64,000 nt of DNA from Acidovorax sp. 69 (GTDB lineage Bacteria; Pseudomonadota; Gammaproteobacteria; Burkholderiales; Burkholderiaceae_C), in contig NZ_PGEP01000001.1 of NCBI RefSeq assembly GCF_002797445.1, positions 4,092,501 through 4,156,500 of the forward strand, given 5' to 3'. The position numbers and the translations under genes are program-made. Shown piece by piece: positions 1-13,829 of this stretch; within the stretch, counting starts at the first letter, position 1; each line of letters begins with the position of its first letter. A model generated the notes under the pieces. That model was not told where the DNA came from. It made no database searches and saw nothing but the letters and a program-made list of their open reading frames with translations.

Positions 1-323
1 TCACCCAGCAAGCCACTGGTGAGGATTTTCAACGAACTGTCCTTGGGGAACGCATACCGGTCCTCCATCGCCAGGGTGACCCGCGCCTGGTAGGTTTTAT
101 CGTCGAACGCAATGGATTCCACGCGCCCGACCACCACACCGGCGCTGCGCACAGCGGCCTGGGGTTTGAGGCCGCCAATGTTGTCAAAACGGGCCGTGAT
201 GCGGTAACCCGACTGAAATTTCAGGCTCAGCAGGTTGGCCGACTGCAGCGCCAGAAACACCAGCGCTACCGCACCGAGCATGACAAAAAGCCCTACCCAA
301 AGATCGTTTTTGGAGCGTTGCAT
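1..323 (-). CDS. mlaD: MlaD, outer-membrane lipid asymmetry MCE protein (partial)
   Basis: Substrate-binding MCE subunit of the Mla ABC system, which moves phospholipid between the inner and outer membranes. Only the first 107 codons are present; the gene runs off the left edge. The start of the protein reads MQRSKNDLWVGLFVML, an N-terminal membrane anchor, followed by an MCE domain with FDNIGGLKPQAAVRSAGVVVG, the usual hallmark of the family. It starts 37 bases after the mlaE stop, so it is the third gene of an mlaF-mlaE-mlaD operon. The ATG at 323 is the only sensible start because it places the anchor at the N terminus. Sure of the family; the C-terminal part cannot be seen. Confidence 0.93.
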   Translation of the reverse strand, partial: MQRSKNDLWVGLFVMLGAVALVFLALQSANLLSLKFQSGYRITARFDNIGGLKPQAAVRSAGVVVGRVESIAFDDKTYQARVTLAMEDRYAFPKDSSLKILTSGLLG

Positions 324-359
324 TGTTTGAGATTCCTTCACCTGCCAGCATCGCCAGCG

Positions 360-1142
360 TCAGATACTGAACATCAGGGCCGTGAGAACGAAGTCCAGCG
401 CCAGAACCGCCAACGACGCCATGACCACGGTGCGTGTGGTGGCCCGCGACACCCCTTCGGGTGTCGGCTTGGCCACAAACCCCTGCAAAAGCGCCACAAA
501 GGTCACGGTAAAGCCAAAGACCAGGCTTTTGAGCACGCCATTGCCCACGTCTTTCCACACATCCACCCCGCCCTGCATTTGGCTCCAGAATGCGCCAGGG
601 TCGATGCCAATCATGAGCACACCCACCACCCAGCCACCGACGACACCTACCGCGCTGAACACCGCAGCCAGCAGGGGCATGGTGATCACCCCGGCCCAGA
701 ACCTGGGTGCAAGAATGCGCTGCACCGGGTCCACCGCCATCATTTCCATGGCGCTCAATTGCTCGCCAGCGCGCATCAGGCCAATTTCTGCCGTGAGCGA
801 CGTACCGGCGCGGCCCGCAAACAACAGCGCCGTGACCACCGGGCCCAACTCACGCACCAGGCTCAACGCCACCAGCAACCCCAGGGCTTCGGATGAGCCA
901 TAGCGTTGCAAGGTGTAGTAACCCTGAAGCCCCAATACGAAACCCACAAACAGGCCCGACACCGCAATGATGGCCAGCGAATAGTTGCCCAGGAAATGCA
1001 CCTGATCACGCACCAGTGACGGCCGCAGAAAGGTCGCCCCGACCAACCGCACCAGCCGGAAAAACAGGCGTGCGCCCATGCCGATGTCTGCCAGCTTGTG
1101 GCGCACAGCAAAACCGACATCCGAGGGCCGGTACCAGCTCAT
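360..1142 (-). CDS. mlaE: MlaE, phospholipid ABC transporter permease
   Basis: Inner-membrane permease of the Mla lipid transport system, partner of MlaF ATPase and MlaD. It has 260 residues, the normal length for the family. Hydrophobic segments cover roughly residues 50-85, 145-180 and 195-255. The conserved stretch [25 protein letters not shown] (quoted here only in part: [17 protein letters not shown]) near residues 95-115 is diagnostic for MlaE permeases. The start codon overlaps the mlaF stop by four bases, which indicates translational coupling. Confidence 0.96.
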   Translation of the reverse strand: MSWYRPSDVGFAVRHKLADIGMGARLFFRLVRLVGATFLRPSLVRDQVHFLGNYSLAIIAVSGLFVGFVLGLQGYYTLQRYGSSEALGLLVALSLVRELGPVVTALLFAGRAGTSLTAEIGLMRAGEQLSAMEMMAVDPVQRILAPRFWAGVITMPLLAAVFSAVGVVGGWVVGVLMIGIDPGAFWSQMQGGVDVWKDVGNGVLKSLVFGFTVTFVALLQGFVAKPTPEGVSRATTRTVVMASLAVLALDFVLTALMFSI

Positions 1143-1957
1143 AGCGCCCGCCCTTCGACGGGCCCGAAGTCCTCGGCCACCGCCGAGCCCGGGTAATGAA
1201 ACGGCACCGGACCGGACGGCAGGGCATTCACAAATTGGTGCACCAACGGATCAAGGCTGGCGCGCACCTCCTCCGGTGAGCCCTGGGCGGCAACCACGCC
1301 CTCGCCCAGAATGATCACGTGGTCCGCCAGTCGGAAAGTTTCTTCCAGGTCATGCGACACCACAATGCTGGTGAGTCCCATCGCATCGTTGAGCTGGCGG
1401 ATCAACTGGGCCGCAGTGCCCAGCGAGATCGGGTCCAGGCCCGCGAAGGGCTCGTCATACATCACCAGCTCGGGATCGAGCACGATCGCGCGGGCCAGCG
1501 CCACGCGGCGCGCCATGCCGCCGGAAATCTGGCTGGGCATCAAGTCGCGGGCACCGCGCAGGCCCACTGCGTGCAGCTTCATGAGCACCACATCGCGGAT
1601 CAGCGCTTCCGACAGGTCGGTGTGCTCGCGCAGCGGAAATGCCACATTCTCGAACACACTGAGATCGGTGAACAGCGCCCCGAACTGGAACAACATGCCC
1701 ATGCGCCGACGGGCGGCATACAGCGCCGGTACATCCATCCCCCCCACATCGTGGCCATCGAACAGCACCTGGCCGCTCTGGGCCTTTTGTTGTCCGCCAA
1801 TCAGGCGCAGCACGGTGGTTTTACCCCCGCCGGAAGCCCCCATGAGCGCAGTGACCTTGCCACGGGGAATCGCCAGGGTCACATCGCGCAGGATGGCGCG
1901 ATCACCATACGAGAAGGTGACATTGCGCAATTCAGCGAGAAAAGTGGGCTCAGGCAT
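1139..1957 (-). CDS. mlaF: MlaF, phospholipid ABC transporter ATP-binding protein
   Basis: Cytoplasmic ATPase that energises the Mla lipid transporter. Of its 272 residues, Walker A is GASGGGKTT at about 40-48, the ABC signature is ISGGMARR near 143-150 and Walker B is LVMYDEPF shortly after, followed by a SHDLEE switch histidine. The SGGM variant of the signature is typical of Mkl/MlaF ATPases. It is the first gene of the operon and overlaps mlaE by four bases. No strong ribosome-binding site is visible before the ATG, so the start is chosen on length and on alignment of the N-terminal beta-strand with the family. Confidence 0.96.
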   Translation of the reverse strand: MPEPTFLAELRNVTFSYGDRAILRDVTLAIPRGKVTALMGASGGGKTTVLRLIGGQQKAQSGQVLFDGHDVGGMDVPALYAARRRMGMLFQFGALFTDLSVFENVAFPLREHTDLSEALIRDVVLMKLHAVGLRGARDLMPSQISGGMARRVALARAIVLDPELVMYDEPFAGLDPISLGTAAQLIRQLNDAMGLTSIVVSHDLEETFRLADHVIILGEGVVAAQGSPEEVRASLDPLVHQFVNALPSGPVPFHYPGSAVAEDFGPVEGRAL

Positions 1958-2241
1958 GCAGAAAATAAAGTGGAGTCAATCCGGGAGGCGCCCGCTTGGC
2001 TCCAGCCCTTCGCCCAGTGGGCGTAACGCGCAATGGTAGCTGAAGACACAAAGCATACATTCATGTATGTTTGTAAAAAAAGACCCCGCGAGAAGCCCCT
2101 TCGACACGTCTTGGCCCGAGACAACCCCGGATTGACAGGGACACCGATTGTGCCAACAAAGAGCAAACACAGTTTGCGCGCTGTTTTAGCCATGCTCCAT
2201 GGCTCTGCATTGATCCACCCCTCCCCAAGGTCCGAGTCAAG
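1958..2241. other. Intergenic region between gltD and mlaF
   Basis: About 280 bases without a credible gene. It must carry the mla operon promoter. The only clear structure is the AcrR-like palindrome listed separately at 2054-2069. Short reading frames here have no recognisable protein features. Confidence 0.6.
2047..2075 (-). promoter_or_regulatory. AcrR/TtgR-like palindromic operator upstream of mlaF
   Basis: A perfect inverted repeat CATACAT-TC-ATGTATG lies at 2054-2069, and the flanks extend the symmetry (ACAAA on one side, TTTGT on the other). On the mla-reading strand it is preceded by a T-run. The CATACATT...AATGTATG core is close to the operator known for the TetR-family efflux regulators AcrR and TtgR (established knowledge). 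The centre is about 105 bases upstream of mlaF. No TetR gene is adjacent, so control of mla by such a regulator is inference. Confidence 0.5.
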
Positions 2242-2266
2242 AAAAACGGCGCCCTGCGGCGCCGTT
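2242..2266 (-). terminator. Rho-independent terminator after gltD
   Basis: A nine-base-pair GC-rich stem (AACGGCGCC at 2245-2253 with GGCGCCGTT at 2258-2266) and a four-base loop, followed on the minus strand by a T-run. It sits just downstream of the gltD stop codon. Confidence 0.82.
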
Positions 2267-2288
2267 GACTCAAAGATCCCGCCACCAA

Positions 2289-3767
2289 TCAGCGCGGCAG
2301 ATCGGAGTAACCCATGAGGAACTCATCCACCGACCGCGCTGCCTGACGGCCTTCGCGGATAGCCCAGACCACCAGCGACTGGCCCCGGCGGATGTCGCCT
2401 GCGGCAAAGACCTTGGGCACATTGGTGGCGTAACCGCCGTCGAACTCAGTCGTGGCGCGGGCATTGCCACGGGCGTCCTTGTCCACGCCAAAGGCGTCGA
2501 GCACGGCGGCCACAGGGCTCACAAAGCCCATGGCCAGCAGCACCAGGTCGGCCTGGTAGTGTTTTTCGGTGCCGGGGACTTCGACCAGCTTGCCGTCCTT
2601 GAACTCGACCTGCACGGTGGTCAGACTCTTGACCTTGCCCTTGTCGCCCGTGAACTCCTTGGTGGAGATGGCGAACTCGCGCACGCAGCCTTCGTCGTGG
2701 CTGGAGCTGGTGCGCAGCTTGAGCGGCCAGTAAGGCCAGGTCATGGGGCGGTTTTCCACCTCGGGGGGCTGGGGCATCACCTCAAACTGGGTGACGCTGG
2801 CTGCGCCGTGGCGGTTGCTGGTGCCCACGCAGTCGCTGCCCGTGTCGCCGCCACCGATCACGATGACATGCTTGCCAGTGGCCAGAATCTGGCCCTTGAG
2901 CTTGTCGCCCGCGTTGACCTTATTTTGCTGGGGCAGGAACTCCATGGCGAAGTGAATGCCATCGAGGTCGCGGCCGGGCACGGGCAGGTCGCGCGATTGC
3001 TCGGCACCGCCGGTCAGCAGCACAGCGTCGAACTCCTTGTTCAGCTGCTCAGGCGTGATGGTTTCCTTGGCCCAGTTGGTGACCTTGGAGTCCTTGCCCA
3101 GGCCGTCCTTGGCGGCGCCAACGAACACGCCGGTACGGATGACCACGCCTTCGGCTTCGAGCTGCTTGGCGCGGCGGTCGATGTGCGACTTCTCCATCTT
3201 GAAGTCAGGAATGCCATAGCGCAGCAGGCCGCCCACGCGGTCGTTCTTTTCAAACAGCGTGACGCTGTGGCCAGCGCGCGCCAGTTGTTGGGCTGCCGCC
3301 AGGCCTGCGGGGCCCGAGCCCACCACGGCCACCTTCTTGCCCGTTTGGTGCTTGGCGGGGCGGGGCTTGACCCAACCTTCTTCCCAGGCGCGGTCAATGA
3401 TCGCGTGCTCGATGGACTTGATGCCCACAGCGTCGTCGTTCACGTTGAGCACGCAGGCCGCCTCGCAAGGTGCGGGGCAGATGCGGCCGGTGAACTCAGG
3501 GAAGTTGTTGGTGCTGTGCAGCACCTCGATCGCGCTCTTCCAGTCCTGGTGGTAAACCAAGTCGTTGAAGTCCGGGATGATGTTGTTGACCGGGCAGCCG
3601 TTGTTGCAAAACGGCGTGCCGCAGTCCATACAGCGCGCGCCCTGTACCTTGGCCTGAGCGCTATCGAGCCCAATGACAAATTCCTTGTAGTGCTTCAAGC
3701 GCTCGGGCACGGGCTTGTAGCCCTCTTCGATGCGCTCGTATTCCATGAAGCCGGTAGTTTTTCCCAT
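2289..3767 (-). CDS. gltD: Glutamate synthase (NADPH) small subunit
   Basis: Electron-transfer subunit of GOGAT; it passes electrons from NADPH through FAD and Fe-S clusters to GltB for glutamate synthesis from glutamine and 2-oxoglutarate. It has 492 residues, with cluster-binding cysteines at 46, 49, 54 and 58 and a second set at 97, 101 and 105. The FAD dinucleotide fold [10 protein letters not shown] is at about 147-156, and a second Rossmann motif [12 protein letters not shown] follows for NADPH. AAGGA precedes the ATG. It lies 48 bases after gltB and ends at a clear terminator, so gltBD is a two-gene operon. Confidence 0.97.
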   Translation of the reverse strand: MGKTTGFMEYERIEEGYKPVPERLKHYKEFVIGLDSAQAKVQGARCMDCGTPFCNNGCPVNNIIPDFNDLVYHQDWKSAIEVLHSTNNFPEFTGRICPAPCEAACVLNVNDDAVGIKSIEHAIIDRAWEEGWVKPRPAKHQTGKKVAVVGSGPAGLAAAQQLARAGHSVTLFEKNDRVGGLLRYGIPDFKMEKSHIDRRAKQLEAEGVVIRTGVFVGAAKDGLGKDSKVTNWAKETITPEQLNKEFDAVLLTGGAEQSRDLPVPGRDLDGIHFAMEFLPQQNKVNAGDKLKGQILATGKHVIVIGGGDTGSDCVGTSNRHGAASVTQFEVMPQPPEVENRPMTWPYWPLKLRTSSSHDEGCVREFAISTKEFTGDKGKVKSLTTVQVEFKDGKLVEVPGTEKHYQADLVLLAMGFVSPVAAVLDAFGVDKDARGNARATTEFDGGYATNVPKVFAAGDIRRGQSLVVWAIREGRQAARSVDEFLMGYSDLPR

Positions 3768-3815
3768 GACGGTGTCCTTGTTTATGAATGCTGTGCGAAG
3801 GTCTATGGCGCTGCC

Positions 3816-8576
<4,761 letters not shown>

Positions 8577-8650
8577 GGCGCACTCCTCATATTTTTCGCA
8601 GGGAGTGGAAGATTAGTGCATTGCAACATGATTTGGCAAGAAGATTAATT

Positions 8651-8663
8651 AGGGTCAGATTCC
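8651..8663 (+). repeat. Remnant GGGTCAGATTCC motif near the RAYT gene
   Basis: The motif AGGGTCAGATTCC followed by an AT-rich tail lies between gltB and the Y1 transposase. In my recollection, (T)GGGGTCAGATTCC-type strings often flank solitary Y1 transposases in proteobacteria, which suggests an element boundary. Only one clear copy is seen here. Confidence 0.4.
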
Positions 8664-8752
8664 ATATTTAAACCATATCACTTGGCCATTTTTTATATTG
8701 GGGACATATCAAAATCAGTAACAGCGTCACAAAGAGATAGCGCCACTTTCGC

Positions 8753-9454
8753 CTAAGTTTGCAATATTTTTTTTGAACGGGGACGCCCGGGTTGCCCCTG
8801 CATCACCCGACGTAGGGTCTGCCTTTGCAGTTCCTCGATGAACTCAGGGCCACCCAAGGCCCAACCGCTCAAGACCGAAGACGTCAACGCTGTCTGCTCC
8901 AACGACCCAATCCCCGCCTGCACCAGCGCCGCGTAGGCGGCCTCACGTGCAAAAGGCGTGTTGCCCAGCGCCCAGTACAAGGCATGGGGCGTCAGCAGTC
9001 GGTCGTTGCGCACACCACGCCAGTGGGCATGGCTGGACCAGGGGTAGTCAACGGCGTGCACCACGAGCCCCGCCCTCACCGGGTTGAGATCCAAGTACAC
9101 CATACAGGGCAGCAGGTACCGCTCTGGCTGCAATACGGTCGACCGGTAGCGCCCTTCCCACAAGGTGCCGGTACGCGCATGACGGCGGTTGAAATACTGC
9201 ACATATCGCCGCCCCACTGCCTGCATCATCTGAGGCAGCCCTTCCAGCGTAGAAGGCGTGACCAGCAAATGGAAATGGTTGTCCATCAATACATAGGCAT
9301 GGACGGCGACCCCATGCCGCAGGGCGTTGTCGGCCAGCAGACCGAGCATGGTCTCAAAATCTTCTCTATCCTGAAAGATGGACTGGCGGTTGTTGCCACG
9401 CTGGATCACGTGATGGAGGTGACCCGGCAAAGTAAGGCGCGGAAGGCGGGCCAT
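8753..9454 (-). CDS. REP-associated tyrosine transposase (Y1_Tnp/RAYT family)
   Basis: Single-strand DNA transposase-like protein of 233 residues. The HUH metal-binding pair is H60-F-H62 in DNHFHLL, and the candidate catalytic tyrosines are Y84 or Y87 in RRYVQYFNRR. RGNNRQ (residues 19-24) and GTLWEGRY (about 96-103) are also hallmarks of the family, and a conserved DLNPVRAGLV follows. The frame is intact with no terminal inverted repeats of a classical IS. Such proteins are associated with REP-type palindromes; whether it acts on the palindromes found elsewhere in this window is unknown. It is transcribed toward gltB, with about 176 bases between. Confidence 0.9.
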   Translation of the reverse strand: MARLPRLTLPGHLHHVIQRGNNRQSIFQDREDFETMLGLLADNALRHGVAVHAYVLMDNHFHLLVTPSTLEGLPQMMQAVGRRYVQYFNRRHARTGTLWEGRYRSTVLQPERYLLPCMVYLDLNPVRAGLVVHAVDYPWSSHAHWRGVRNDRLLTPHALYWALGNTPFAREAAYAALVQAGIGSLEQTALTSSVLSGWALGGPEFIEELQRQTLRRVMQGQPGRPRSKKILQT

Positions 9455-9620
9455 GGGGGGACGAAATCAAGAAAGGAAGAAGACGCGATGATAGACCCGC
9501 CCCAGTTCTCAAATCACCCAGTCCGGCCGCTCAGCCCACGGTCACTTGAGCCCCTGTCTCATACCAACACGCCAATGCTGATGACCGCGACAAAGGAAGC
9601 CCCCCCGTGACTTGGAGCCT

Positions 9621-10565
9621 TCAGCCCGCAGCATCCTCAGCGGCGGTCGTCAGCGCCTTTTCTGCGGCAGACAGGCCAAAGCGCGGCCCCAAAGCGCTAT
9701 CCAAACCGAACTCGACCAGAATGGAGCGCAACCGGTCAGCCGCACTGCGCTTCTTCTGGCCGGTGAAGCGGGCAATGATGAGCTCGTTCTTCATGCTGTG
9801 CTCCCACCCCACCAGCTCTGTCACCGTCACCTGGTAGCCACTGGCTTCCAAATACAGGCAGCGCAGCACATTGGTTACCTGGCTGCCCAATTCCCGGGTA
9901 TGCAGAGGATGACGCCACAGCTCGGCCAGTGGCGTACGCGCCAGTTGAAAGGCCTTGCCCTGCCGCAGGCAGGCGGCCATCTCAGCCTGACAACAAGGCA
10001 CCAGCACCATGGCTCGCGCCTTTTTTTGCAGGCCAAAGGCAATGGCATCATCCGTGGCAGTGTCACAGGCATGCAGGGCCGTGACCACGTCGACTTGCTC
10101 GGGCAACTCATCGGTATCCGACGACTCAGCCACCGACAGATTGAGAAATGACATGCGGTCAAACTCCAAGCGCTGCGCGAGCTGACGGGACTTTTCCACC
10201 AGCTCGGCCCGGGTCTCGACACCGTAGATATGACCACGGCCCAGGGCTTTGAAGTAAAGGTCATACAGGATGAACCCCAGGTACGACTTACCAGCCCCGT
10301 GGTCGGCCAAGGTCGGCCCACCGCTGTCCGACGACAGTTCCGCCAGTAAAGGCTCGATGAAATTGAACAGGTGGTAAACCTGCTTGAGTTTGCGCCGCGA
10401 GTCTTGGTTCAGACGCCCTTCCCGGGTAAGGATGTGTAGCTCCTTGAGCAACTCGATCGACTGCCCCGGCTGCAACTCCGACAACTCTGGGGTCTGGGGC
10501 TTGGAATGGGGTCGGTCCTTTCGGGTCGGCGCACCAGGTGTGGGCACTGCCTTTTTCTGATTCAT
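9621..10565 (-). CDS. SAM-dependent methyltransferase (Methyltransf_32-like)
   Basis: Probable class I methyltransferase of 314 residues; the substrate is unknown. The SAM-binding motif I is ADHGAGKSYLG at about 87-97. LHACDTATD (164-172) and VPCCQ (189-193) match the Methyltransf_32 type found in METTL25/GSTCD-like proteins. The first 30 residues are charged and proline-rich. Its start overlaps the end of the DUF1415 gene by four bases (ATGA), so the two are co-translated. Confidence 0.78.
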   Translation of the reverse strand: MNQKKAVPTPGAPTRKDRPHSKPQTPELSELQPGQSIELLKELHILTREGRLNQDSRRKLKQVYHLFNFIEPLLAELSSDSGGPTLADHGAGKSYLGFILYDLYFKALGRGHIYGVETRAELVEKSRQLAQRLEFDRMSFLNLSVAESSDTDELPEQVDVVTALHACDTATDDAIAFGLQKKARAMVLVPCCQAEMAACLRQGKAFQLARTPLAELWRHPLHTRELGSQVTNVLRCLYLEASGYQVTVTELVGWEHSMKNELIIARFTGQKKRSAADRLRSILVEFGLDSALGPRFGLSAAEKALTTAAEDAAG

Positions 10566-11191
10566 CGAGGGTTCTCCACATCGGTTTGCGCCGTCTTCTG
10601 CTCAAACCCACTCGGGCCGACCTCAAGTGTCTGCCAGCCCTTCATCCCCAGCGCTTCTAAAACTTCCATGTTCCTCTTAAAGATGGACTCCGCCTCGGGA
10701 AAGACTGCGACTGCACGGTCGATGCTGGCCTCACGCAACAGGTGCAGCGTGGGATAGGGCGAGCGGTTCGTACAGTTGGTCACATCATCCACATCCGTAC
10801 CCGCAAACTGGAATTGGGGATGAAAGCTCGCTATCTGCAGAGTACCGCCCAAACCCAAAGAATCCAGCAACCCCTCAGCTTCATTGAGGAAGTCATTGAA
10901 ATCCAGAAAATCCTGCAAGCAGTTCGGCGCCACCATCAAGGTGGTGTCACGCACTTCGGCCGATGTCCCCTGCAATGCCAAAAGCTCCTCGCGCAACAGT
11001 TGCAGCAGAGATGAAGGCTCCTGGGTCAACGTCACCGCATAGTGGACCTGGTCCTTCACATGCACCCCCTTGGCAAAAGGGCACAGATTCAACCCAATCA
11101 CGGCCTTCTCCAGCCATCTGACAGTGTCATGCAAGGACCGGGCAGCCAGATCTGGCGCGCCCACGGAAGGAATGGAGGGGGATGTGGTCAT
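10562..11191 (-). CDS. DUF1415 family protein
   Basis: Conserved protein of unknown function, 209 residues. Family features seen are VRWLEKAVIGLNLCPFAK near the N terminus, FNDFLNEAE in the middle and the segment SFHPQFQFAGTDVDDVTNCT with NRSPYPTLHLLRE. No membrane segment or signal peptide. The conserved cysteine and the polar HPQFQF motif suggest a catalytic or metal role, but that is inference. Coupled by a four-base overlap to the downstream methyltransferase. Confidence 0.85.
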   Translation of the reverse strand: MTTSPSIPSVGAPDLAARSLHDTVRWLEKAVIGLNLCPFAKGVHVKDQVHYAVTLTQEPSSLLQLLREELLALQGTSAEVRDTTLMVAPNCLQDFLDFNDFLNEAEGLLDSLGLGGTLQIASFHPQFQFAGTDVDDVTNCTNRSPYPTLHLLREASIDRAVAVFPEAESIFKRNMEVLEALGMKGWQTLEVGPSGFEQKTAQTDVENPR

Positions 11192-11411
11192 GGGGCGTGC
11201 GCGTTAGCGCATTAAAACGGATGTCGATTTTACCGGGGGCTGTTGGCGAGCCAGTCCCTCCAGATTCTCCACGCACACACCCTATATTGATGACCCGTCA
11301 CCGCAACACAGCGGCACCCTGCGAGGCACCACGGAGGTGGACATGGAACGTCCTTCTGCAAGGTGGACGATCAAGAAATGTAGGCCATCAACCTCGGAAA
11401 ACTGCGACAGG

Positions 11412-12596
11412 TCATCCGTCCAACAGACGGCGCCCCGTCAAACGCTCATGCTCACGCGCGGCGAAACGGTCGGTCATGCCCGCAATGAAGTCGGCTACAG
11501 CCCTCGCTCGGACCGATGCATCCCCCGCCAACGCCTGCTGCGCAAACGCGGCCTTCATCTCCTGCGGCGCCGCAAAATAAGCGGCAAAGAGGTCGCGTAC
11601 GATCTCCTGCGCCCGGCCTGTGGTTTCCATCACTTGGGGGTGACGATAGAGGTGTTTGAACAAAAACTGCTTGAGCACCTTGGAGTGTTCGCGCATGGCA
11701 TCGCTGAAGTGCACCAGCGGAGGAGACTTGCGCACCTCATCCGCACTGGCAGGCGCATACAGAAGCAGGGCAGACTGCGTCGCCGCAATCACGTCGTACA
11801 CCTGCGCGCTCAGCATCCGCCGGATGGCTTCGAACAACAAACGCCTTTCTCGAGACGGTTGCGCGAGATCGGGATACTCTGCCTGCGCGGTTGCCCGGTA
11901 TTGGTCAAACAAGGGCACTTCTCGCAGCTGAACCAAGGTGATCAAGCCAGACCGCACGCCATCATCGATGTCGTGCGCGTTGTAGGCGATCTCATCGGCC
12001 AGATTGCACAACTGCGCCTCCAGGCTGGGTTGCTCCCGACGCAAGAATCGCCCACCGACACCATGAGGCTCTGCAACCTCCAGTTGCTGCGCGTGTATCC
12101 GAGAGCAGTGCTTGAGAATCCCCTCTCGCGTCTCAAAGGTCAGATTGAGACCATCGTACTGTGGGTAGCGCTCTTCTAAACAATCGACCACTCGCAAGCT
12201 CTGCAGATTGTGCTCAAAACCTCCGTATTCCACCATGCACCCGTGCAAAGCATCCTGCCCGGCGTGCCCAAAAGGCGTGTGTCCCAAATCGTGGGCCAGC
12301 GAAATCGCCTCTACCAGGTCTTCGTTGATTCGCAACGAGCGCGCAATGGAACGGCCAAGCTGAGCGACTTCCAGGGAATGGGTGAGACGAGTGCGGAATA
12401 AATCTCCCTCATGGTTCAAAAACACTTGCGTCTTATAAACCAAGCGTCTGAATGCTGTCGAATGAACGATCCGGTCGCGATCCCGCTGGTACTCCGTGCG
12501 GGTAGGTGCGGGTGCTTCAAGATAGCGTCGCCCCCTAGTCAAAGCGGGGTTGGACGCACAGAGGGATAGATCAGAACTTTGGATCAAAGAGGCCAC
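11412..12596 (-). CDS. dgt: Deoxyguanosinetriphosphate triphosphohydrolase-like protein
   Basis: HD-domain dNTP triphosphohydrolase, 394 residues, releasing triphosphate from dGTP or related nucleotides. The HD metal site is visible: H73 in RTRLTHSLEV, then H102-D103 in AHDLGHTPFGH, with a downstream Asp in the DEIAYNAHDIDDG segment. The length fits the short Dgt subgroup of betaproteobacteria. The start is GTG with a weak ribosome-binding site. It follows aroB by 54 bases on the same strand, the usual aroB-dgt arrangement in this group. Confidence 0.93.
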   Translation of the reverse strand: MASLIQSSDLSLCASNPALTRGRRYLEAPAPTRTEYQRDRDRIVHSTAFRRLVYKTQVFLNHEGDLFRTRLTHSLEVAQLGRSIARSLRINEDLVEAISLAHDLGHTPFGHAGQDALHGCMVEYGGFEHNLQSLRVVDCLEERYPQYDGLNLTFETREGILKHCSRIHAQQLEVAEPHGVGGRFLRREQPSLEAQLCNLADEIAYNAHDIDDGVRSGLITLVQLREVPLFDQYRATAQAEYPDLAQPSRERRLLFEAIRRMLSAQVYDVIAATQSALLLYAPASADEVRKSPPLVHFSDAMREHSKVLKQFLFKHLYRHPQVMETTGRAQEIVRDLFAAYFAAPQEMKAAFAQQALAGDASVRARAVADFIAGMTDRFAAREHERLTGRRLLDG

Positions 12597-12650
12597 GTGT
12601 GCTTAAAGTAGGGACGCTATCCGCTCTCAATTTGATAACAGCAGGCACCG

Positions 12651-13742
12651 TCATTCACAACAGGCGTCAATCACCTCACGCACCAGCGCATCCGGCGCAG
12701 TCCGAAGAATAGCCTTGCCTGGTTCGGCAAGCAGCACAAAACGGATCTCCCCGGCCTCAGACTTTTTGTCTATGCGCATCAATTCCAAGTAGCGGCCAGA
12801 GTTGTCCGTTGCATCCAGAATCGGCCCCTTAACAGGCAAGCCAGCCCGTTGAATCAAGGCTGTGAGCCGCTCGACAAACACTGCATCCACAAAACCCAAC
12901 CGCCGTGACAACTCTGCGGCCATCACCATGCCAGCAGCTACACCTTCACCGTGCAACCAAACGCCGTAACCCATGCCCACCTCGATAGCATGTCCAAAGG
13001 TGTGACCGAAGTTGAGGATGGCACGCAGGCCCGTTTCTTTTTCATCCTGGCCCACAACCCAAGCCTTGATTTCACAGCTGCGTTGAACGACATAAGCGAG
13101 TGCATTCCGGTCTTTCGCTAACACACCATCCATCGAACCCTCAAGCCATTCCATAAATTGCGTGTCTGCTATGGGTCCATATTTGATGACCTCCGCCAAG
13201 CCCGCGCTGAGTTCACGGGCTGGCAAGGTCTCCAACATGCTTAAATCGCAAATCACCAACTGCGGCTGATAGAAAGCCCCAATCATATTTTTGCCCAATG
13301 GATGATTAATTGCCGTTTTCCCGCCCACAGAAGAATCTACCTGCGCCAACAATGTTGTTGGTAGCTGAACAAACGGGATGCCTCTCATGTAGGTGGCAGC
13401 GGCAAAACCAGTCAAATCTCCGATCACACCGCCACCAAGGGCAAACAATACTGTTTTTCGGTCACATTCCCATGTCAGCATGGAATCGAAAATTCTATTC
13501 AAAGAATCCCAGTTTTTATAAATTTCACCGTCTGGAAGCTCAATGACGTGTACTTTTTCGAAAAATTTCCCCAACGGGTTGATCACTCGAGGCAAATGTA
13601 ATTTCGCAACGACCTCGTTTGTTATGACAACAGCTGTCTTTGTAGATATATCGAGACTCAAAAGAGACGCAGACAAATCAACATCATTTTCAATAGCGAT
13701 GTTATATTTTTTATCCACCAAATCAATGTGCACCAAATTCAT
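12651..13742 (-). CDS. aroB: 3-dehydroquinate synthase
   Basis: Second enzyme of the shikimate pathway, converting DAHP to 3-dehydroquinate with NAD and a divalent metal. The 363-residue frame shows LGGGVIGDLTGFAAATYMRG (NAD-binding), VDSSVGGKTAINHPLGKNMIG (quoted part: DSSVGGKTAIN) and metal ligands in GLAEVIKYG and NFGHTFGHAIE. The open frame extends upstream to 13790, but that extension runs into the terminator hairpin at 13781-13809. The ATG at 13742 has a GGTGG element at a good distance, so I use it. The usual neighbour aroK is not found upstream. Confidence 0.95.
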   Translation of the reverse strand: MNLVHIDLVDKKYNIAIENDVDLSASLLSLDISTKTAVVITNEVVAKLHLPRVINPLGKFFEKVHVIELPDGEIYKNWDSLNRIFDSMLTWECDRKTVLFALGGGVIGDLTGFAAATYMRGIPFVQLPTTLLAQVDSSVGGKTAINHPLGKNMIGAFYQPQLVICDLSMLETLPARELSAGLAEVIKYGPIADTQFMEWLEGSMDGVLAKDRNALAYVVQRSCEIKAWVVGQDEKETGLRAILNFGHTFGHAIEVGMGYGVWLHGEGVAAGMVMAAELSRRLGFVDAVFVERLTALIQRAGLPVKGPILDATDNSGRYLELMRIDKKSEAGEIRFVLLAEPGKAILRTAPDALVREVIDACCE

Positions 13743-13780
13743 GTCTTTACCACCGAAATACAATCCAATCGCCCCAGCGA

Positions 13781-13809
13781 AAAAGGCCAACTTCTAAAGT
13801 TGGCCTTTT
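13781..13809 (-). terminator. Bidirectional-looking terminator between the lipoprotein gene and aroB
   Basis: Perfect 13-base-pair stem, AAAAGGCCAACTT at 13781-13793 with AAGTTGGCCTTTT at 13797-13809, and a three-base loop. On the minus strand it sits 21 bases past the lipoprotein stop codon and ends in a T-run. It implies that aroB has its own promoter within about 40 bases or depends on read-through. Confidence 0.85.
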
Positions 13810-13829
13810 AAATCAGTGAATATCTCTAT

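Noticed and set aside
13743..13790. Longer aroB with 16 extra N-terminal codons
   Set aside because: The upstream ATG lies inside a terminator stem and the extra residues do not resemble AroB; the ATG at 13742 has a ribosome-binding site.
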